Positions 8,685 through 17,933 of a stretch of 41,914 bases of DNA are shown piece after piece. The translations under genes were made by a program, and so were the position numbers. Source of the stretch: a virus. The notes under the pieces were generated by a model. That model was not told the DNA's origin, did no database searches, and saw only the letters and a program-made list of their open reading frames with translations. Position 1 is the first letter of the stretch. Each line of letters begins with the position of its first letter. The stretch is taken from the IMG/VR virus record IMGVR_UViG_3300009610_000050, positions 1-41,914 of that record. One strand, given 5' to 3'.

Positions 8685-9281
8685 ATGCCCGGTAATCCAA
8701 TACAGGACGTGCTTCAGATGCTCATGCAACAAGGAGGTGGAGGCATGCCCGGTGGCGCAGGAATGCCTCCCGGTGCAATGCCTCCTGGTGGTGGTAACAT
8801 TCCAATGATGCAAGGTGGACCACAGCAGGCTGAGATTGCACCGCTCAGTCCGCAGTCACAAGGAATGGCGCAAGGTGGTGAACCTCCTCCGACTGGTGAC
8901 TTCTTGCCTCCGCAGATGCCCATGCCTCAAGGCGAGCCTCCGATGGAAGGCATTGAAGGTATGATGGACGATCCTCGCCGTGCCGAAACCGAAGGCGAAC
9001 TCGAAGACGTCCGCTCGCAAATGCAAGGTGCATCTACTGAAGACGATGATTACGAATGGCAAGGCGACGAGACTCCGACTGCAATGGACATGGAATACAT
9101 GAAAGAAAATCCAACTGATAGTGTCTTGCATGAATTCTACACACGGTTCCCTAAATACATGATGGAACTGATCCTCTCTGAAGGAGGGAACCCGCGTCAG
9201 TCTCCTGACCAGTACGCGATGGACGACGAAGAGTTTGAAAACCTACAAAGTGATCGATCGACGATGATCGACGAAAGGTAA
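8685..9281 (+). CDS. Met/Gly/Pro-rich acidic protein (198 aa)
   Basis: AGGAGG lies 10 bases upstream of ATG 8685. Residues 1-18 (NPIQDVLQMLMQQ) match the previous protein. Residues 19-90 are low-complexity GGMPGGAGMPPGAMPPG repeats. The C-terminal half is strongly acidic (EGELEDVRSQM; EDDDYEWQGDETP). Disordered, acidic and Met-rich proteins before the large virion protein may be packaged or assist its folding, but this is inference only. Confidence 0.6.
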   Translation: MPGNPIQDVLQMLMQQGGGGMPGGAGMPPGAMPPGGGNIPMMQGGPQQAEIAPLSPQSQGMAQGGEPPPTGDFLPPQMPMPQGEPPMEGIEGMMDDPRRAETEGELEDVRSQMQGASTEDDDYEWQGDETPTAMDMEYMKENPTDSVLHEFYTRFPKYMMELILSEGGNPRQSPDQYAMDDEEFENLQSDRSTMIDER

Positions 9282-9284
9282 GAT

Positions 9285-12200
9285 ATGAGTTCCCCCGGCG
9301 CACCTCCCGAGACAGGCTATCTCGAAGACCAAGCAGCGCCTCCGGAGACTGGTCCGGGATTTGAAGGGCTCCCTGACATTACTCAGGGAGCCCCTCGTCC
9401 TGACGACCGTTACCCTGCGTCGTTCGAACCGCAGCAGGAAGTGCGGCGTGGACAATCATTGCCTAGTTTGAGTCAAACAGAGGGTGATCCTAATGTCGAT
9501 CCTCTCGCACAACCTATTCCACAGGCTGTTCCGGGGCAGAAGCCTGTCCGATCAGCATTGTTCAACCCAACTCCGGTTGAGCAGATGCAACCACGTATGC
9601 GCCCAAAGGCTATCGACCCATCTTTACTCGATCCGCGGGCAGAGGAAGACATTCCTCCTGTACTGCGCGGAGGCATTCCCGATGAAAAACGCATCCCTAT
9701 GCCTGTGCAGGGAGGCCCAATGCGGGCTAACTACATGCGCGGCCAGCATGGAGCGCCCGGTGAAAACCTCGTCCCCATTGAGCTTCCGAATGGACGGACT
9801 CTATCAGTTCACCGAGAAGCAGCACCTTCCTTCCAAGGATTTCTCGACGACCTTGCGAATGCCGGTGCACCACTCAATTCTGTTGGTGGTCACAGTCATC
9901 GGAACATTGCTGGCACTGGTAAGCTGTCTCAACATGCTTATGGCAACGCCATAGATATCAATCAGGTAGGACGTGATCGTGTTTCGCCTGCGTTCCGTCG
10001 ATGGGCACAAGAGAACGATAACGTCATACGTGCGGCAGAGGCGAAGTGGGGTCTTATCTCTGGAGGCGATTGGAAGAACCCTGACTTCGGTCATTGGGAA
10101 TGGGCTGGTCGTCGTGGCGGTCAGGTTGCTCGTCAACCGGGCGTGCCTCCGACCAAGGTGCAGACTGAGACAATCAAAGGCAGCGTGCCTTATCTTCAGT
10201 TCGACGACAACGTGCAGAAGTTCGTACCGACTGACATGCCTGCGCCCGCTGGTGTACAGTTCGATCCAGCGCAGCAGAAGTTCGTTCCCATTCCGCGTCC
10301 GCGTCCAGACGAGGCGCCTGATCCAACATGGCCGGATGAAAATCCTGCGAACCCGAACGATCCAACGCCGACGACCGTTGCCGCTGCGACGCAGACAATG
10401 CAGTCTCCTGCGCAGGAATTGGACAGTTTGAGTCAAACAAAGCCTTGGGTCACACCAAATCAGAACCGAGCACCGTGGAAGGCATTGAGACAGCCATTCC
10501 CGATGACGCATCCGATCCCGTCGCAGTCATTTGAATTGCCTCCTGACCTTGATCCGACACAGAAGGAAGGTGATCCGCTTGATAACCTCGAAGCATTGAA
10601 CAGACTTGAGCCTACATTCGAGCAACCCTTGTACGTCAAAGGTGAGCCAATCTATCGTGGTCCTACATCAACCGCAGCAGACGCAGAGGAACCGAATTTC
10701 TCTCCTGCGAAGTACAATTTAACTTTCAATCCTCCTGAGTTACCGAAGAACTTCGACATTCTCAAAGAGCCAATGCCAATCTCTCCTGAGTCCATACCGG
10801 ACAATCAGAAGGCATTGAGCACAATGGACCAATTGTCTCGACCGACGCGGTTCGCAATCAAAGGCGCTCTCGATGCCATTCCCAATATGGGCTACAGCCT
10901 TGGCGCGTGGGGATCAGGCGTGCTTGCAACTCCCGGCAGGATTATTGCACCGGGATCACCATCAGCAGCAGACAAGGCTGAAGATTGGTTCCTTCGACGG
11001 AGAGAAGAGTCCAGCAAGACTACATCGAAGCTGATGGGTCTGGACAACGTACCTGAACCGCAGAACTTTAGTGAGAAGATGGGCCAGATTACAGGTGAGA
11101 GCTTATCTCCTGCTGGCAAAGTGACTGTCCCTTTGTCTGTCGGAGTGTTCGGAGTCAACACTCTATTCGGACCTTCATCTCCAATGAACTTCTTCAACTG
11201 GTATTTCGGTGATGCGAACGCAGCGAGTGCTAAGAAACCGAAAAAAGAGAAGGCAACAGACGTCACACAAGATTTTGAACCTGCTGTCCCCGGTCACTCT
11301 GAACCGGGGAACCTTGACGTTGGTGCATTGCGTACAGAAATCAGTGCGACGAAGTATACAGATGACGAAGGTAATGTTGTCCTAATTCCCAACGGCTCAA
11401 TCTATGTCCAACCCGGCCGTGGTCCAATGAACCTGACGCCTGAGCTTGCCATTCTTCAATACAAACGTACCGGCTTGAACTTTGGTAAATTCTCTGACGA
11501 AGAGGCCGCAGACAATTATCTCAAGATCATGAATGACAAAGTAGTTACACAGGTCCAAACCATTGGCGGGCCTGCTGAGTTTAAGAGAAGCGATCTTATC
11601 CCCATGACCGCAATGGTCGCTGCGACTGTTGGCGTTATGTTTGCTCCAAGCTTAATCAAGACGTTCACTAACGGTAAGGTATTCCAACCGACGCCGGGAC
11701 GTTTCGTTGAAAATGCAGCACCGGGGACAAGAGCATATTCGACACGTTATGAACTTGCACGAGTGTATGACGATATTAATGCTGTTCCTTCCCTCGTTGG
11801 GAAGCGTATGGGTATGAACGCAAACGATGTGATCGAACTTGAGAAAACGTGGTCAACACAAACACGCGGAGCGGCATCGAACCTTGCATCGAGCGCCATT
11901 GAGAACGGTGTTGCACAGACTCCTGCGTTTAGGTTTAAGGTGAACACATCGTTGCAGAAATTGAACAACGTTGTTGATGAACCAACAACATTGTACGTGT
12001 CGAACCTAAATGCATTGCAGGAGATTGGTAAGATAGAGCGCAGAATACAAGCTTCGTCTCCTGCACAACAAGCAGCGCAACCTGGACCTCCGCAATGGAA
12101 AGGACAAGATAGACAGTATTACGAACAGCAGAACCAAGCAATTATCCAAAGCAATCCCGAAGTGCGTATGCATGCTGGCGTTGTTAGAGAGAACATCAAG

Positions 12201-14687
12201 GAAATGCGCCGCGTGATGGAAGATGGTGAGTTTGGTACAATGACACGAGACGAACGTAATCGTCTCAACCGCGAAGAGGTACATGGAATTAACTACGGCC
12301 GTAACGATCCAAACCATGCGAACCCTGCCGTTGCTTTATCTGATGAATTGCGAACCAATTTGCGTGCTCGACTTGAGAATGAGTCCAAAGGCATCACCAT
12401 TGACATGATGAATGCGCACAGGCCCGGTTCGTTTGTGCGCGTGTCGAATGAAGAACTTAGACAGAACCCGCATTGGAAAGAGAACGTTGTTGAGATTAAA
12501 CGCCGTGGCGAAATAGAGAGGTACACAACCGATCCATTGCTCGCAACGATTATGAAGATGGACCCTTACTATGCAAAGAGTTGGGCTGGTGAGGTTCTCT
12601 CTGGAACAAAACGCTTGTTTGAGTCAACCACGACCGGCTTCTTAGCTCCTGCATTTGCGCCCGTAAGCATGCTTCGTTCGCATTTCATTATCAAAGACAC
12701 GGCAGCTAGACTTGGTTGGCAGGCACCTAACATTGGTGAGACGTTGATGGCGATACCGCAGCAGTTATCGCCTAAGATGCAAATGTTCCTTGCACGCTCG
12801 ATCGACCAACAGTTCGGCAATTGGGCAGGGCAGAACCTTGGTAAGTATGCAAGTCCGTGGCTTCAAGGGCTTGGTAGGCGCATGGAAGCAACATACAAGA
12901 ATAGCCTCGATGTAAAGCTACAAGGTGCAGGCGCACGGTACGGTACAATCTTGCAGCAGCAAGAGCGTTCCAATGCAGCACTCAACAGTGCCATCACGAA
13001 TGCAACTGGTCCGCTCAAAGTATTCCTGAGCGGTTGGAAGCATACCTTCGAAGCGGTACATAATGCACCAGCATATGCCACAGCAAAGAAAAACTTCGGT
13101 CGTGTGACAAGGGAAGACTTAGCTCTTGAGACTCGCAGGCTCACAGGTGATCCGCAAGCTGGTGGTGAATATCGCATCGGAGGAAAAAAGATACCGTTCC
13201 ATCATTCACAAGGACAAGGCTTCATTCAAAACTTGATCGAACGTGGCATGACCAAAGGCGTGCAATTGTATGGTGCGTCTACAGAAGCCGGTCGCACAAT
13301 GATCCCTTGGTACAACGTGACAGTCCAAGGTGCGAAGCGCATCGGCCGTGCGTATGCGCAAGACCCTTTGCGTTTCGTCGCTGGTTTGTATGTCTCACAG
13401 GCCATGCCAGCAGCAGCAGCATACCTTTGGAACAGGTCACTTGGTAAAGACCCACAAGGCATTCCTTATACTGAGTACATGATGAACCATCGTAGTCCAT
13501 ACAACACGATGCTCAATCATTATATTGGCATACCGGGCAAGCCTGCATCTCAAGGCATTGAACTACCCGGCAAGTATCACGAAACTGCAATGGTTGGGCG
13601 TTGGATGGAGATTGCACTCGATCATATGTTCCGATCCAACCAGTATTCGTTCAGCCGAGACTTCCGTGACGCAGCACACAATGCTGTTGGCGTTGTCACA
13701 TCAATCCCAATGCCGCCACTTCTTAATGCGTACCTTGGCACACAAGGCATACCGGGACCACAAGGTTTGTTTGAAGGCGATCTGTACAAGAAGAAGAACT
13801 TTGCCTTCGATCAGAACGTCGGCTTGCCTGTCAATATTGAACTCGTCATGCGTGCGTTCGGTGGTGGGCTCGCGGATATGTTTGGGTCAGGCATCAATGC
13901 AATGATCCAAGCAGAAGGATGGCACAAGCCCGGTGCGTTTGTGAGTCAAACAGTTGGGAAGTTTGCTGAGCGTACTCCTATTGTACGCAACGTCACAGGC
14001 ATGGTGCCGAAGCAGCCGGGTAATACTCGGGTTATTAAAGAGATGCATGAGCGCCAAGCCGAGTTTAAGATGCTTGATGAATACGCCAAGAACTTTGGCT
14101 TGGAAGGCGGACCAATTGCTATATCAGCAAAGCCTGCGAGCAAAGCCGGTGGCATGCTTGCAGATGAAAAGCTTGGCCGTGCGCCACCAACGCTGTCTCC
14201 GGGCTTACCACAACCGAAGCCAGAGAACCCTATGTATCGCGAAGCAATGGGAATGGTACACGATGCTTTAGCGAAGGACGATCCGAGCAAAGGTGGGATT
14301 GGGCAGAGAAGTCTATGGCAGCGTTACAGCCGCGCGACGAAAGTGCTCAACACAATGAAGCATATTAGCGCAGGCAATATCGCTACGTGGCAACAGCGTA
14401 TGGACACGCCAGAATACGCAGAGGTCAAAGAGTATCTCCAACACAATCGCGTAGATACAAAGGACCCAATGGCTGTCGCATCCTTCTACGAACAGCAGAG
14501 ACAGAACACAGCCCGCGAAATCATGCTCAACTTCGATAAGGTTGAGGCACAGCTATCAGCAAAGTACGGGAAGAAAGTCAAGATTAGAGACCTCGACCCG
14601 TACAAGAAGCCCACAACAATGCCAGAGTGGATAGCAAAGGGCGATGTGCTTGAACACCTGTTAGGCTCGTCGTTGACCGACTATTAG
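9285..14687 (+). CDS. 1800-residue internal virion protein with M15 peptidase domain
   Basis: Residues about 1-155 are a Pro-rich disordered segment. Residues about 160-275 form an M15 (D-Ala-D-Ala carboxypeptidase/VanY-like) domain: GGHSHRNIAGTG, then SQHAYGNAIDIN (Zn ligands H217 and D224) and FGHWEW (H270). This would open peptidoglycan during genome entry. The remainder, about 1500 residues, has Pro-rich linkers, hydrophobic segments (MVAATVGVMFAPSLI; VSQAMPAAAAYLW) and long helical stretches. It resembles the giant ejected internal proteins of podoviruses (T7 gp16 role). It is the last gene of the + arm and ends at a palindrome copy. Two palindrome copies near the 5' end both encode SLSQT; two more lie further in. 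Confidence 0.75.
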   Translation: MSSPGAPPETGYLEDQAAPPETGPGFEGLPDITQGAPRPDDRYPASFEPQQEVRRGQSLPSLSQTEGDPNVDPLAQPIPQAVPGQKPVRSALFNPTPVEQMQPRMRPKAIDPSLLDPRAEEDIPPVLRGGIPDEKRIPMPVQGGPMRANYMRGQHGAPGENLVPIELPNGRTLSVHREAAPSFQGFLDDLANAGAPLNSVGGHSHRNIAGTGKLSQHAYGNAIDINQVGRDRVSPAFRRWAQENDNVIRAAEAKWGLISGGDWKNPDFGHWEWAGRRGGQVARQPGVPPTKVQTETIKGSVPYLQFDDNVQKFVPTDMPAPAGVQFDPAQQKFVPIPRPRPDEAPDPTWPDENPANPNDPTPTTVAAATQTMQSPAQELDSLSQTKPWVTPNQNRAPWKALRQPFPMTHPIPSQSFELPPDLDPTQKEGDPLDNLEALNRLEPTFEQPLYVKGEPIYRGPTSTAADAEEPNFSPAKYNLTFNPPELPKNFDILKEPMPISPESIPDNQKALSTMDQLSRPTRFAIKGALDAIPNMGYSLGAWGSGVLATPGRIIAPGSPSAADKAEDWFLRRREESSKTTSKLMGLDNVPEPQNFSEKMGQITGESLSPAGKVTVPLSVGVFGVNTLFGPSSPMNFFNWYFGDANAASAKKPKKEKATDVTQDFEPAVPGHSEPGNLDVGALRTEISATKYTDDEGNVVLIPNGSIYVQPGRGPMNLTPELAILQYKRTGLNFGKFSDEEAADNYLKIMNDKVVTQVQTIGGPAEFKRSDLIPMTAMVAATVGVMFAPSLIKTFTNGKVFQPTPGRFVENAAPGTRAYSTRYELARVYDDINAVPSLVGKRMGMNANDVIELEKTWSTQTRGAASNLASSAIENGVAQTPAFRFKVNTSLQKLNNVVDEPTTLYVSNLNALQEIGKIERRIQASSPAQQAAQPGPPQWKGQDRQYYEQQNQAIIQSNPEVRMHAGVVRENIKEMRRVMEDGEFGTMTRDERNRLNREEVHGINYGRNDPNHANPAVALSDELRTNLRARLENESKGITIDMMNAHRPGSFVRVSNEELRQNPHWKENVVEIKRRGEIERYTTDPLLATIMKMDPYYAKSWAGEVLSGTKRLFESTTTGFLAPAFAPVSMLRSHFIIKDTAARLGWQAPNIGETLMAIPQQLSPKMQMFLARSIDQQFGNWAGQNLGKYASPWLQGLGRRMEATYKNSLDVKLQGAGARYGTILQQQERSNAALNSAITNATGPLKVFLSGWKHTFEAVHNAPAYATAKKNFGRVTREDLALETRRLTGDPQAGGEYRIGGKKIPFHHSQGQGFIQNLIERGMTKGVQLYGASTEAGRTMIPWYNVTVQGAKRIGRAYAQDPLRFVAGLYVSQAMPAAAAYLWNRSLGKDPQGIPYTEYMMNHRSPYNTMLNHYIGIPGKPASQGIELPGKYHETAMVGRWMEIALDHMFRSNQYSFSRDFRDAAHNAVGVVTSIPMPPLLNAYLGTQGIPGPQGLFEGDLYKKKNFAFDQNVGLPVNIELVMRAFGGGLADMFGSGINAMIQAEGWHKPGAFVSQTVGKFAERTPIVRNVTGMVPKQPGNTRVIKEMHERQAEFKMLDEYAKNFGLEGGPIAISAKPASKAGGMLADEKLGRAPPTLSPGLPQPKPENPMYREAMGMVHDALAKDDPSKGGIGQRSLWQRYSRATKVLNTMKHISAGNIATWQQRMDTPEYAEVKEYLQHNRVDTKDPMAVASFYEQQRQNTAREIMLNFDKVEAQLSAKYGKKVKIRDLDPYKKPTTMPEWIAKGDVLEHLLGSSLTDY
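9465..9479. promoter_or_regulatory. Palindrome copy 6 (AGTTTGAGTCAAACA)
   Basis: One mismatch; 180 bases into the 1800-residue gene, encoding SLSQT. Confidence 0.75.
10425..10439. promoter_or_regulatory. Palindrome copy 7 (AGTTTGAGTCAAACA)
   Basis: One mismatch; same gene and same reading phase as copy 6, again encoding SLSQT, 960 bases further on. Confidence 0.75.
12616..12630. promoter_or_regulatory. Palindrome copy 8 (TGTTTGAGTCAACCA)
   Basis: One mismatch; intragenic, encoding LFESTT. Confidence 0.65.
13938..13952. promoter_or_regulatory. Palindrome copy 9 (TTTGTGAGTCAAACA)
   Basis: Two mismatches; intragenic, encoding FVSQT. The right half-site is intact. Confidence 0.5.
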
Positions 14688-14700
14688 TTTGAGTCAAACA
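14686..14700. promoter_or_regulatory. Palindrome copy 10 (AGTTTGAGTCAAACA) at convergent gene ends
   Basis: One mismatch. It overlaps the stop TAG of the + gene and holds the stop TGA of the - gene. No terminator hairpin is visible here, so this is the only feature at the convergence point. Confidence 0.8.
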
Positions 14701-14912
14701 ACGTTGTAAATCTCTTGCGTTGCTCTCCAATGCACGGCGCCGTCCACGCGGAAACGTTGGACGGCGCCTTCAGCACGTAACGACTCCAAATAATTCGTAA
14801 CCTCTGGCGACTCCACATGATTGTGAACGAGCCGCGAAACCACTGTTTGACTCAAACCAAACATACCAGCCGTTATTAAATTCCTTACAATCGTTTCCTG
14901 CCAGTGTGTCAC
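14694..14912 (-). CDS. Small winged-helix-like protein (72 aa)
   Basis: ATG 14912 overlaps the downstream end of the polymerase gene (ATGA). The layout is helix (WQETIVRNLITAGMFGL), helix (SQTVVSRLVHNHV), helix (EVTNYLESLRAEGAV) and a strand/wing (QRFRVDGAVHWRAT), as in winged-helix DNA-binding domains. The family is a frequent phage hypothetical. It closes the leftward cluster and is bracketed by two palindrome copies (14686 and 14844), one inside it encoding GLSQT. A regulatory role is possible but unproven. Confidence 0.65.
   Translation of the reverse strand: MTHWQETIVRNLITAGMFGLSQTVVSRLVHNHVESPEVTNYLESLRAEGAVQRFRVDGAVHWRATQEIYNVV
14844..14858. promoter_or_regulatory. Palindrome copy 11 (TGTTTGACTCAAACC)
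   Basis: One mismatch; inside the winged-helix gene. Confidence 0.7.
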
Positions 14913-17404
14913 AGTTCAACGTCCTTCATATGTGACCAACGGTGGAAGCCTTTCTTATCCTCAACAAATTCACCCTTTTGTTTCTCTGCATCCCATTCAA
15001 ACCGTGTGGGATACGACTGCTTCAATTCAGCAATGATACTAACAGGGACCGCAGGATTATTCCATGCGTCCTGTATCATTATAGCTTGCTCAGCATATTT
15101 TTTCATGATAGCTAATGCTGTCTTAATGCTCTTTCCGGGAGCAGCAATAGCAACGAGGTTATCATGAACATCGAGACAGATACGGGCATCGAGGGGCCAC
15201 TTGTCATCGGACTCACTCTGATACCAAACTTGGACAACTTTATCACCGATCGTACTCTGCGCATAGAAAGCAATGATGGAGTCCATCACGTCATCGTCAA
15301 GACGCTGGATCACTTTGAGCCTCCGCCCGAAGGCATTGAACAAAACCCTGTCCCGGCGGAAGGTGATTTCCTCTTGCTTCCACCAACGCCCAAGCTCGGG
15401 AGTCGTTCGGTGGTACAATATGAATGCGCGGGACGCCTCATGGTAGGGAAGTTTTGTAACATCCGCAAGAGTTTGCCTCTCCATACGGTAGTTGAGTCCG
15501 TGCCTGCATCGTTTGGCAACATAACGTATTGTCGGCTGAAAGTTTTCGTCCCAATCCTTAGTCGGCACCTTCTCATACGGGACATTGAACATCTCCGCAG
15601 CAAGTGCGCGATGAGTATCATATGTTGGGTCGGTTCGCATCCGATTAAACTGTTCCTTCCACTTAGGAATATTCGCACGGTAAGCCACGACGACTGCTTC
15701 AGCTTGTTTCAAATCGAAATACGCCAACTCCATGCCCGGATCAGCGACGTACATAGATCGCGCACGTTGCGGCTGATTTTGCATGTTCATACCCTGACCA
15801 TCAATCGTCTCTGATGATGACAAACGACCGGGTGCGCGTGACACGCCATACTGTTTCCAGTCACAGCGCATCCTATCATCTTCGCCAAGCTTAGCCGTAG
15901 CGAATGTACTAAAGAACTTTGCCTCACCTGACCATTGATTGACTGCTGCAATTATCTCCTTGCTCAACGGGGACGTGTTGTCATGCTTGAGCATGTTCTC
16001 ACGGTTCTTCCTATCTGTGGAAGTTCCCTTACCGTTGAGCTTCAATACATCAAAATATAGTTCCTGCATCTGCTTCGGACTGCCGGGATTGGGAAAGTAT
16101 TCCGGATCACCAGTAATCTCTTGAACTAACCTATGAAAGTTAGCCAAGTGCTTCTCAACGTCTTCACCGATCTGTTTAATCAAATGCTCTTTAATCTCCA
16201 AGTCAACAGCCATACCATGAACGGTTGCTTCGGCCACATGCTGTTGAGCACGCATCACATGGTCAAAAAAGAACTTATCCATTCCAGAGTCGCGCAGTTC
16301 CTTATCCATCTTCTGCTGCGACGCAATCATGAGAGCAACGTCTTTGCAATTGTAGACCCAAAAGTCGTCTATGTTACCACCTTCTTTCCACGACTCGCCA
16401 TCGTCTTTGTAGAATGGGTGCGTGGTATATTGCGAAACGATGAAAGCAAGATTATGCGGAAGTTGGGGATATAAAACGTGATGCGCAAGTAGCGTGTCGA
16501 ACCACGTCGGAATTTTGATACCGTCGTGCGTCCAGCACCAATAGATTTCGTGCCCACCGTTTTGGACGATAACCTTGTTTGACTCACACAAGTTTTGAAT
16601 TGCCAACAACAGTTCTGCTTCTTGTCCAACGGTGAACCTATTTTTATCCATGTCTCTGAAGTTGATGCACATAGCTCGGTGTGGATCATTGCCAAGACCA
16701 TAGCAGTACGTTTCTCGTATGTGTTCCACATCAAGGCCCACTGGTTTACCTGCCTTTTTGAGATCAGCAATAAAGGCAAGCGCGTTACGGAACGTCGGGT
16801 TGATGATGGCATCGACTTTATGCTCCTTGAATACGTTCCTCGCAACCAAGTCTAGCTTCTTACAGTCCATGAGGAAGACAGGTTCCATCTTCAACTCACG
16901 CTGCGCATAAGCAGGATTGAATGTGATGACAAGCTTACCTTTATGCTCGTTAGGCAATACAGTATCCAATACAGAACCACGCCATTTCGTAATGCCTTGC
17001 TTACCAGCTAAAGCTTCGAGGGCAAAGTTTCCCATGACAAACACTGTTCGCAGATTTGGCAGTTGGGCAAGCTCCCACTTGACCATCCCAATCCATTTAT
17101 TAAGTTCGTCTCGATGGACGGCATGTTTCTCGTTTCCCTTTGCACTAAGACTAATCTGCCGCTTAACCACATTAGTAGTATACACGTTGGCTCGATGGAG
17201 GGAATACGGTCTAAGGCTATTCCATAGTAGTGTTCCAGCCCCTCCAATAAACGGTCGGCCATGACGCACTTCCTGTTCACCCGGACCTTCCCCGACAATC
17301 GCAATAGTTGCATTGAGTGGACCCTCCGATATGACGTCAACGTCAAGGTTCATCTGTTCAGCTTGTAGACGGAACTGTTCATCAAAGTAATCACGATCTT
17401 GCAT
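14909..17404 (-). CDS. Uracil-DNA glycosylase / family A DNA polymerase fusion
   Basis: The start ATG 17404 is chosen because AAGGAGG lies 9 bases upstream; it overlaps the kinase gene by 14 bases. The protein has 831 residues. At about 35-190 lies a uracil-DNA glycosylase-like domain (VGEGPGEQEVRHGRPFIGGAG, later TFNPAYAQRE). At about 223-365 lies a 3'-5' exonuclease (GLDVE, the QNGGHE segment, YNCKD as Exo III). At about 395-831 lies the polymerase I core: motif A FDLKQAE (D564, E569), motif B R627-K631-H635-G636-Y639, and motif C VHDN. Position 635 is His where E. coli Pol I has Phe762, and motif C has HDN rather than HDE. It replicates the phage genome. The glycosylase domain lacks the Cys residues of Fe-S family 4 enzymes, so activity on uracil is uncertain. 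SPO1 polymerase has a comparable N-terminal fusion. Confidence 0.9.
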   Translation of the reverse strand: MQDRDYFDEQFRLQAEQMNLDVDVISEGPLNATIAIVGEGPGEQEVRHGRPFIGGAGTLLWNSLRPYSLHRANVYTTNVVKRQISLSAKGNEKHAVHRDELNKWIGMVKWELAQLPNLRTVFVMGNFALEALAGKQGITKWRGSVLDTVLPNEHKGKLVITFNPAYAQRELKMEPVFLMDCKKLDLVARNVFKEHKVDAIINPTFRNALAFIADLKKAGKPVGLDVEHIRETYCYGLGNDPHRAMCINFRDMDKNRFTVGQEAELLLAIQNLCESNKVIVQNGGHEIYWCWTHDGIKIPTWFDTLLAHHVLYPQLPHNLAFIVSQYTTHPFYKDDGESWKEGGNIDDFWVYNCKDVALMIASQQKMDKELRDSGMDKFFFDHVMRAQQHVAEATVHGMAVDLEIKEHLIKQIGEDVEKHLANFHRLVQEITGDPEYFPNPGSPKQMQELYFDVLKLNGKGTSTDRKNRENMLKHDNTSPLSKEIIAAVNQWSGEAKFFSTFATAKLGEDDRMRCDWKQYGVSRAPGRLSSSETIDGQGMNMQNQPQRARSMYVADPGMELAYFDLKQAEAVVVAYRANIPKWKEQFNRMRTDPTYDTHRALAAEMFNVPYEKVPTKDWDENFQPTIRYVAKRCRHGLNYRMERQTLADVTKLPYHEASRAFILYHRTTPELGRWWKQEEITFRRDRVLFNAFGRRLKVIQRLDDDVMDSIIAFYAQSTIGDKVVQVWYQSESDDKWPLDARICLDVHDNLVAIAAPGKSIKTALAIMKKYAEQAIMIQDAWNNPAVPVSIIAELKQSYPTRFEWDAEKQKGEFVEDKKGFHRWSHMKDVEL
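16576..16590. promoter_or_regulatory. Palindrome copy 12 (TGTTTGACTCACACA)
   Basis: One mismatch; inside the exonuclease part of the polymerase gene (CESN). Confidence 0.7.
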
Positions 17405-17933
17405 TGGCAAGAACCTCCTTGTTAATGTGTCCTGTGATCCGATCCGCTTGAATGCCAAGATACCGAATGTCATTGGCATTGATAACAGTATAGTCCGGTT
17501 TTGATATCGGTGTAAAGTCTTTATCCTCCTGCCCACGGATCATTCTGACAAGACTAATAGGGTCGCCTGACAGGCGTAGGACTTCAACATCTTCAGGGAA
17601 CACTGCATCGTCCACAATGACGATCTTCGGTATAGGGTTCATCCCTAACACACGGAACTGCAACCACTTGCCTAATACATCTGGACCGTAGAGTGCTCGG
17701 AGATGCACCCTTAGTTGACGCAACGCATCGACCGCTGACCTACCATTCAACACGCCACGCGGTCTATCACTTGCCAGCGTCGTCCACTTCGCAGCCAAAG
17801 CAGCACAGAAGAAATGCTTCAGCGGCGAATGAAACTCAGCTTGATGGCTACCGATCAATCGCTTCTGTATGAGCCGTGCGAGCGTTGATCTGCCCGACTT
17901 CGGTGGCCCGTTGATTATGATGTAGTGAGTCAC
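17391..17933 (-). CDS. Deoxynucleoside monophosphate kinase-like P-loop protein
   Basis: The start overlaps the zinc-ribbon gene stop (ATGA). The 180-residue protein begins MTHYIIINGPPKSGRSTLAR, a P-loop (residues 9-17) of the small nucleotide/adenylate-kinase type. A later VIVDDAVFPEDVEVLR resembles the Walker B strand and the acid that follows, and LSGDPISLVRMIRGQ is a candidate lid or LID-like arginine segment. Phage dNMP kinases feed the polymerase encoded next. The substrate is not determinable. Confidence 0.7.
   Translation of the reverse strand: MTHYIIINGPPKSGRSTLARLIQKRLIGSHQAEFHSPLKHFFCAALAAKWTTLASDRPRGVLNGRSAVDALRQLRVHLRALYGPDVLGKWLQFRVLGMNPIPKIVIVDDAVFPEDVEVLRLSGDPISLVRMIRGQEDKDFTPISKPDYTVINANDIRYLGIQADRITGHINKEVLANARS

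Noticed and set aside
16369-16845. Minus-strand frame of 158 codons inside the polymerase gene
   Set aside because: Different frame of the DNA polymerase gene; the polymerase motifs decide the real frame.
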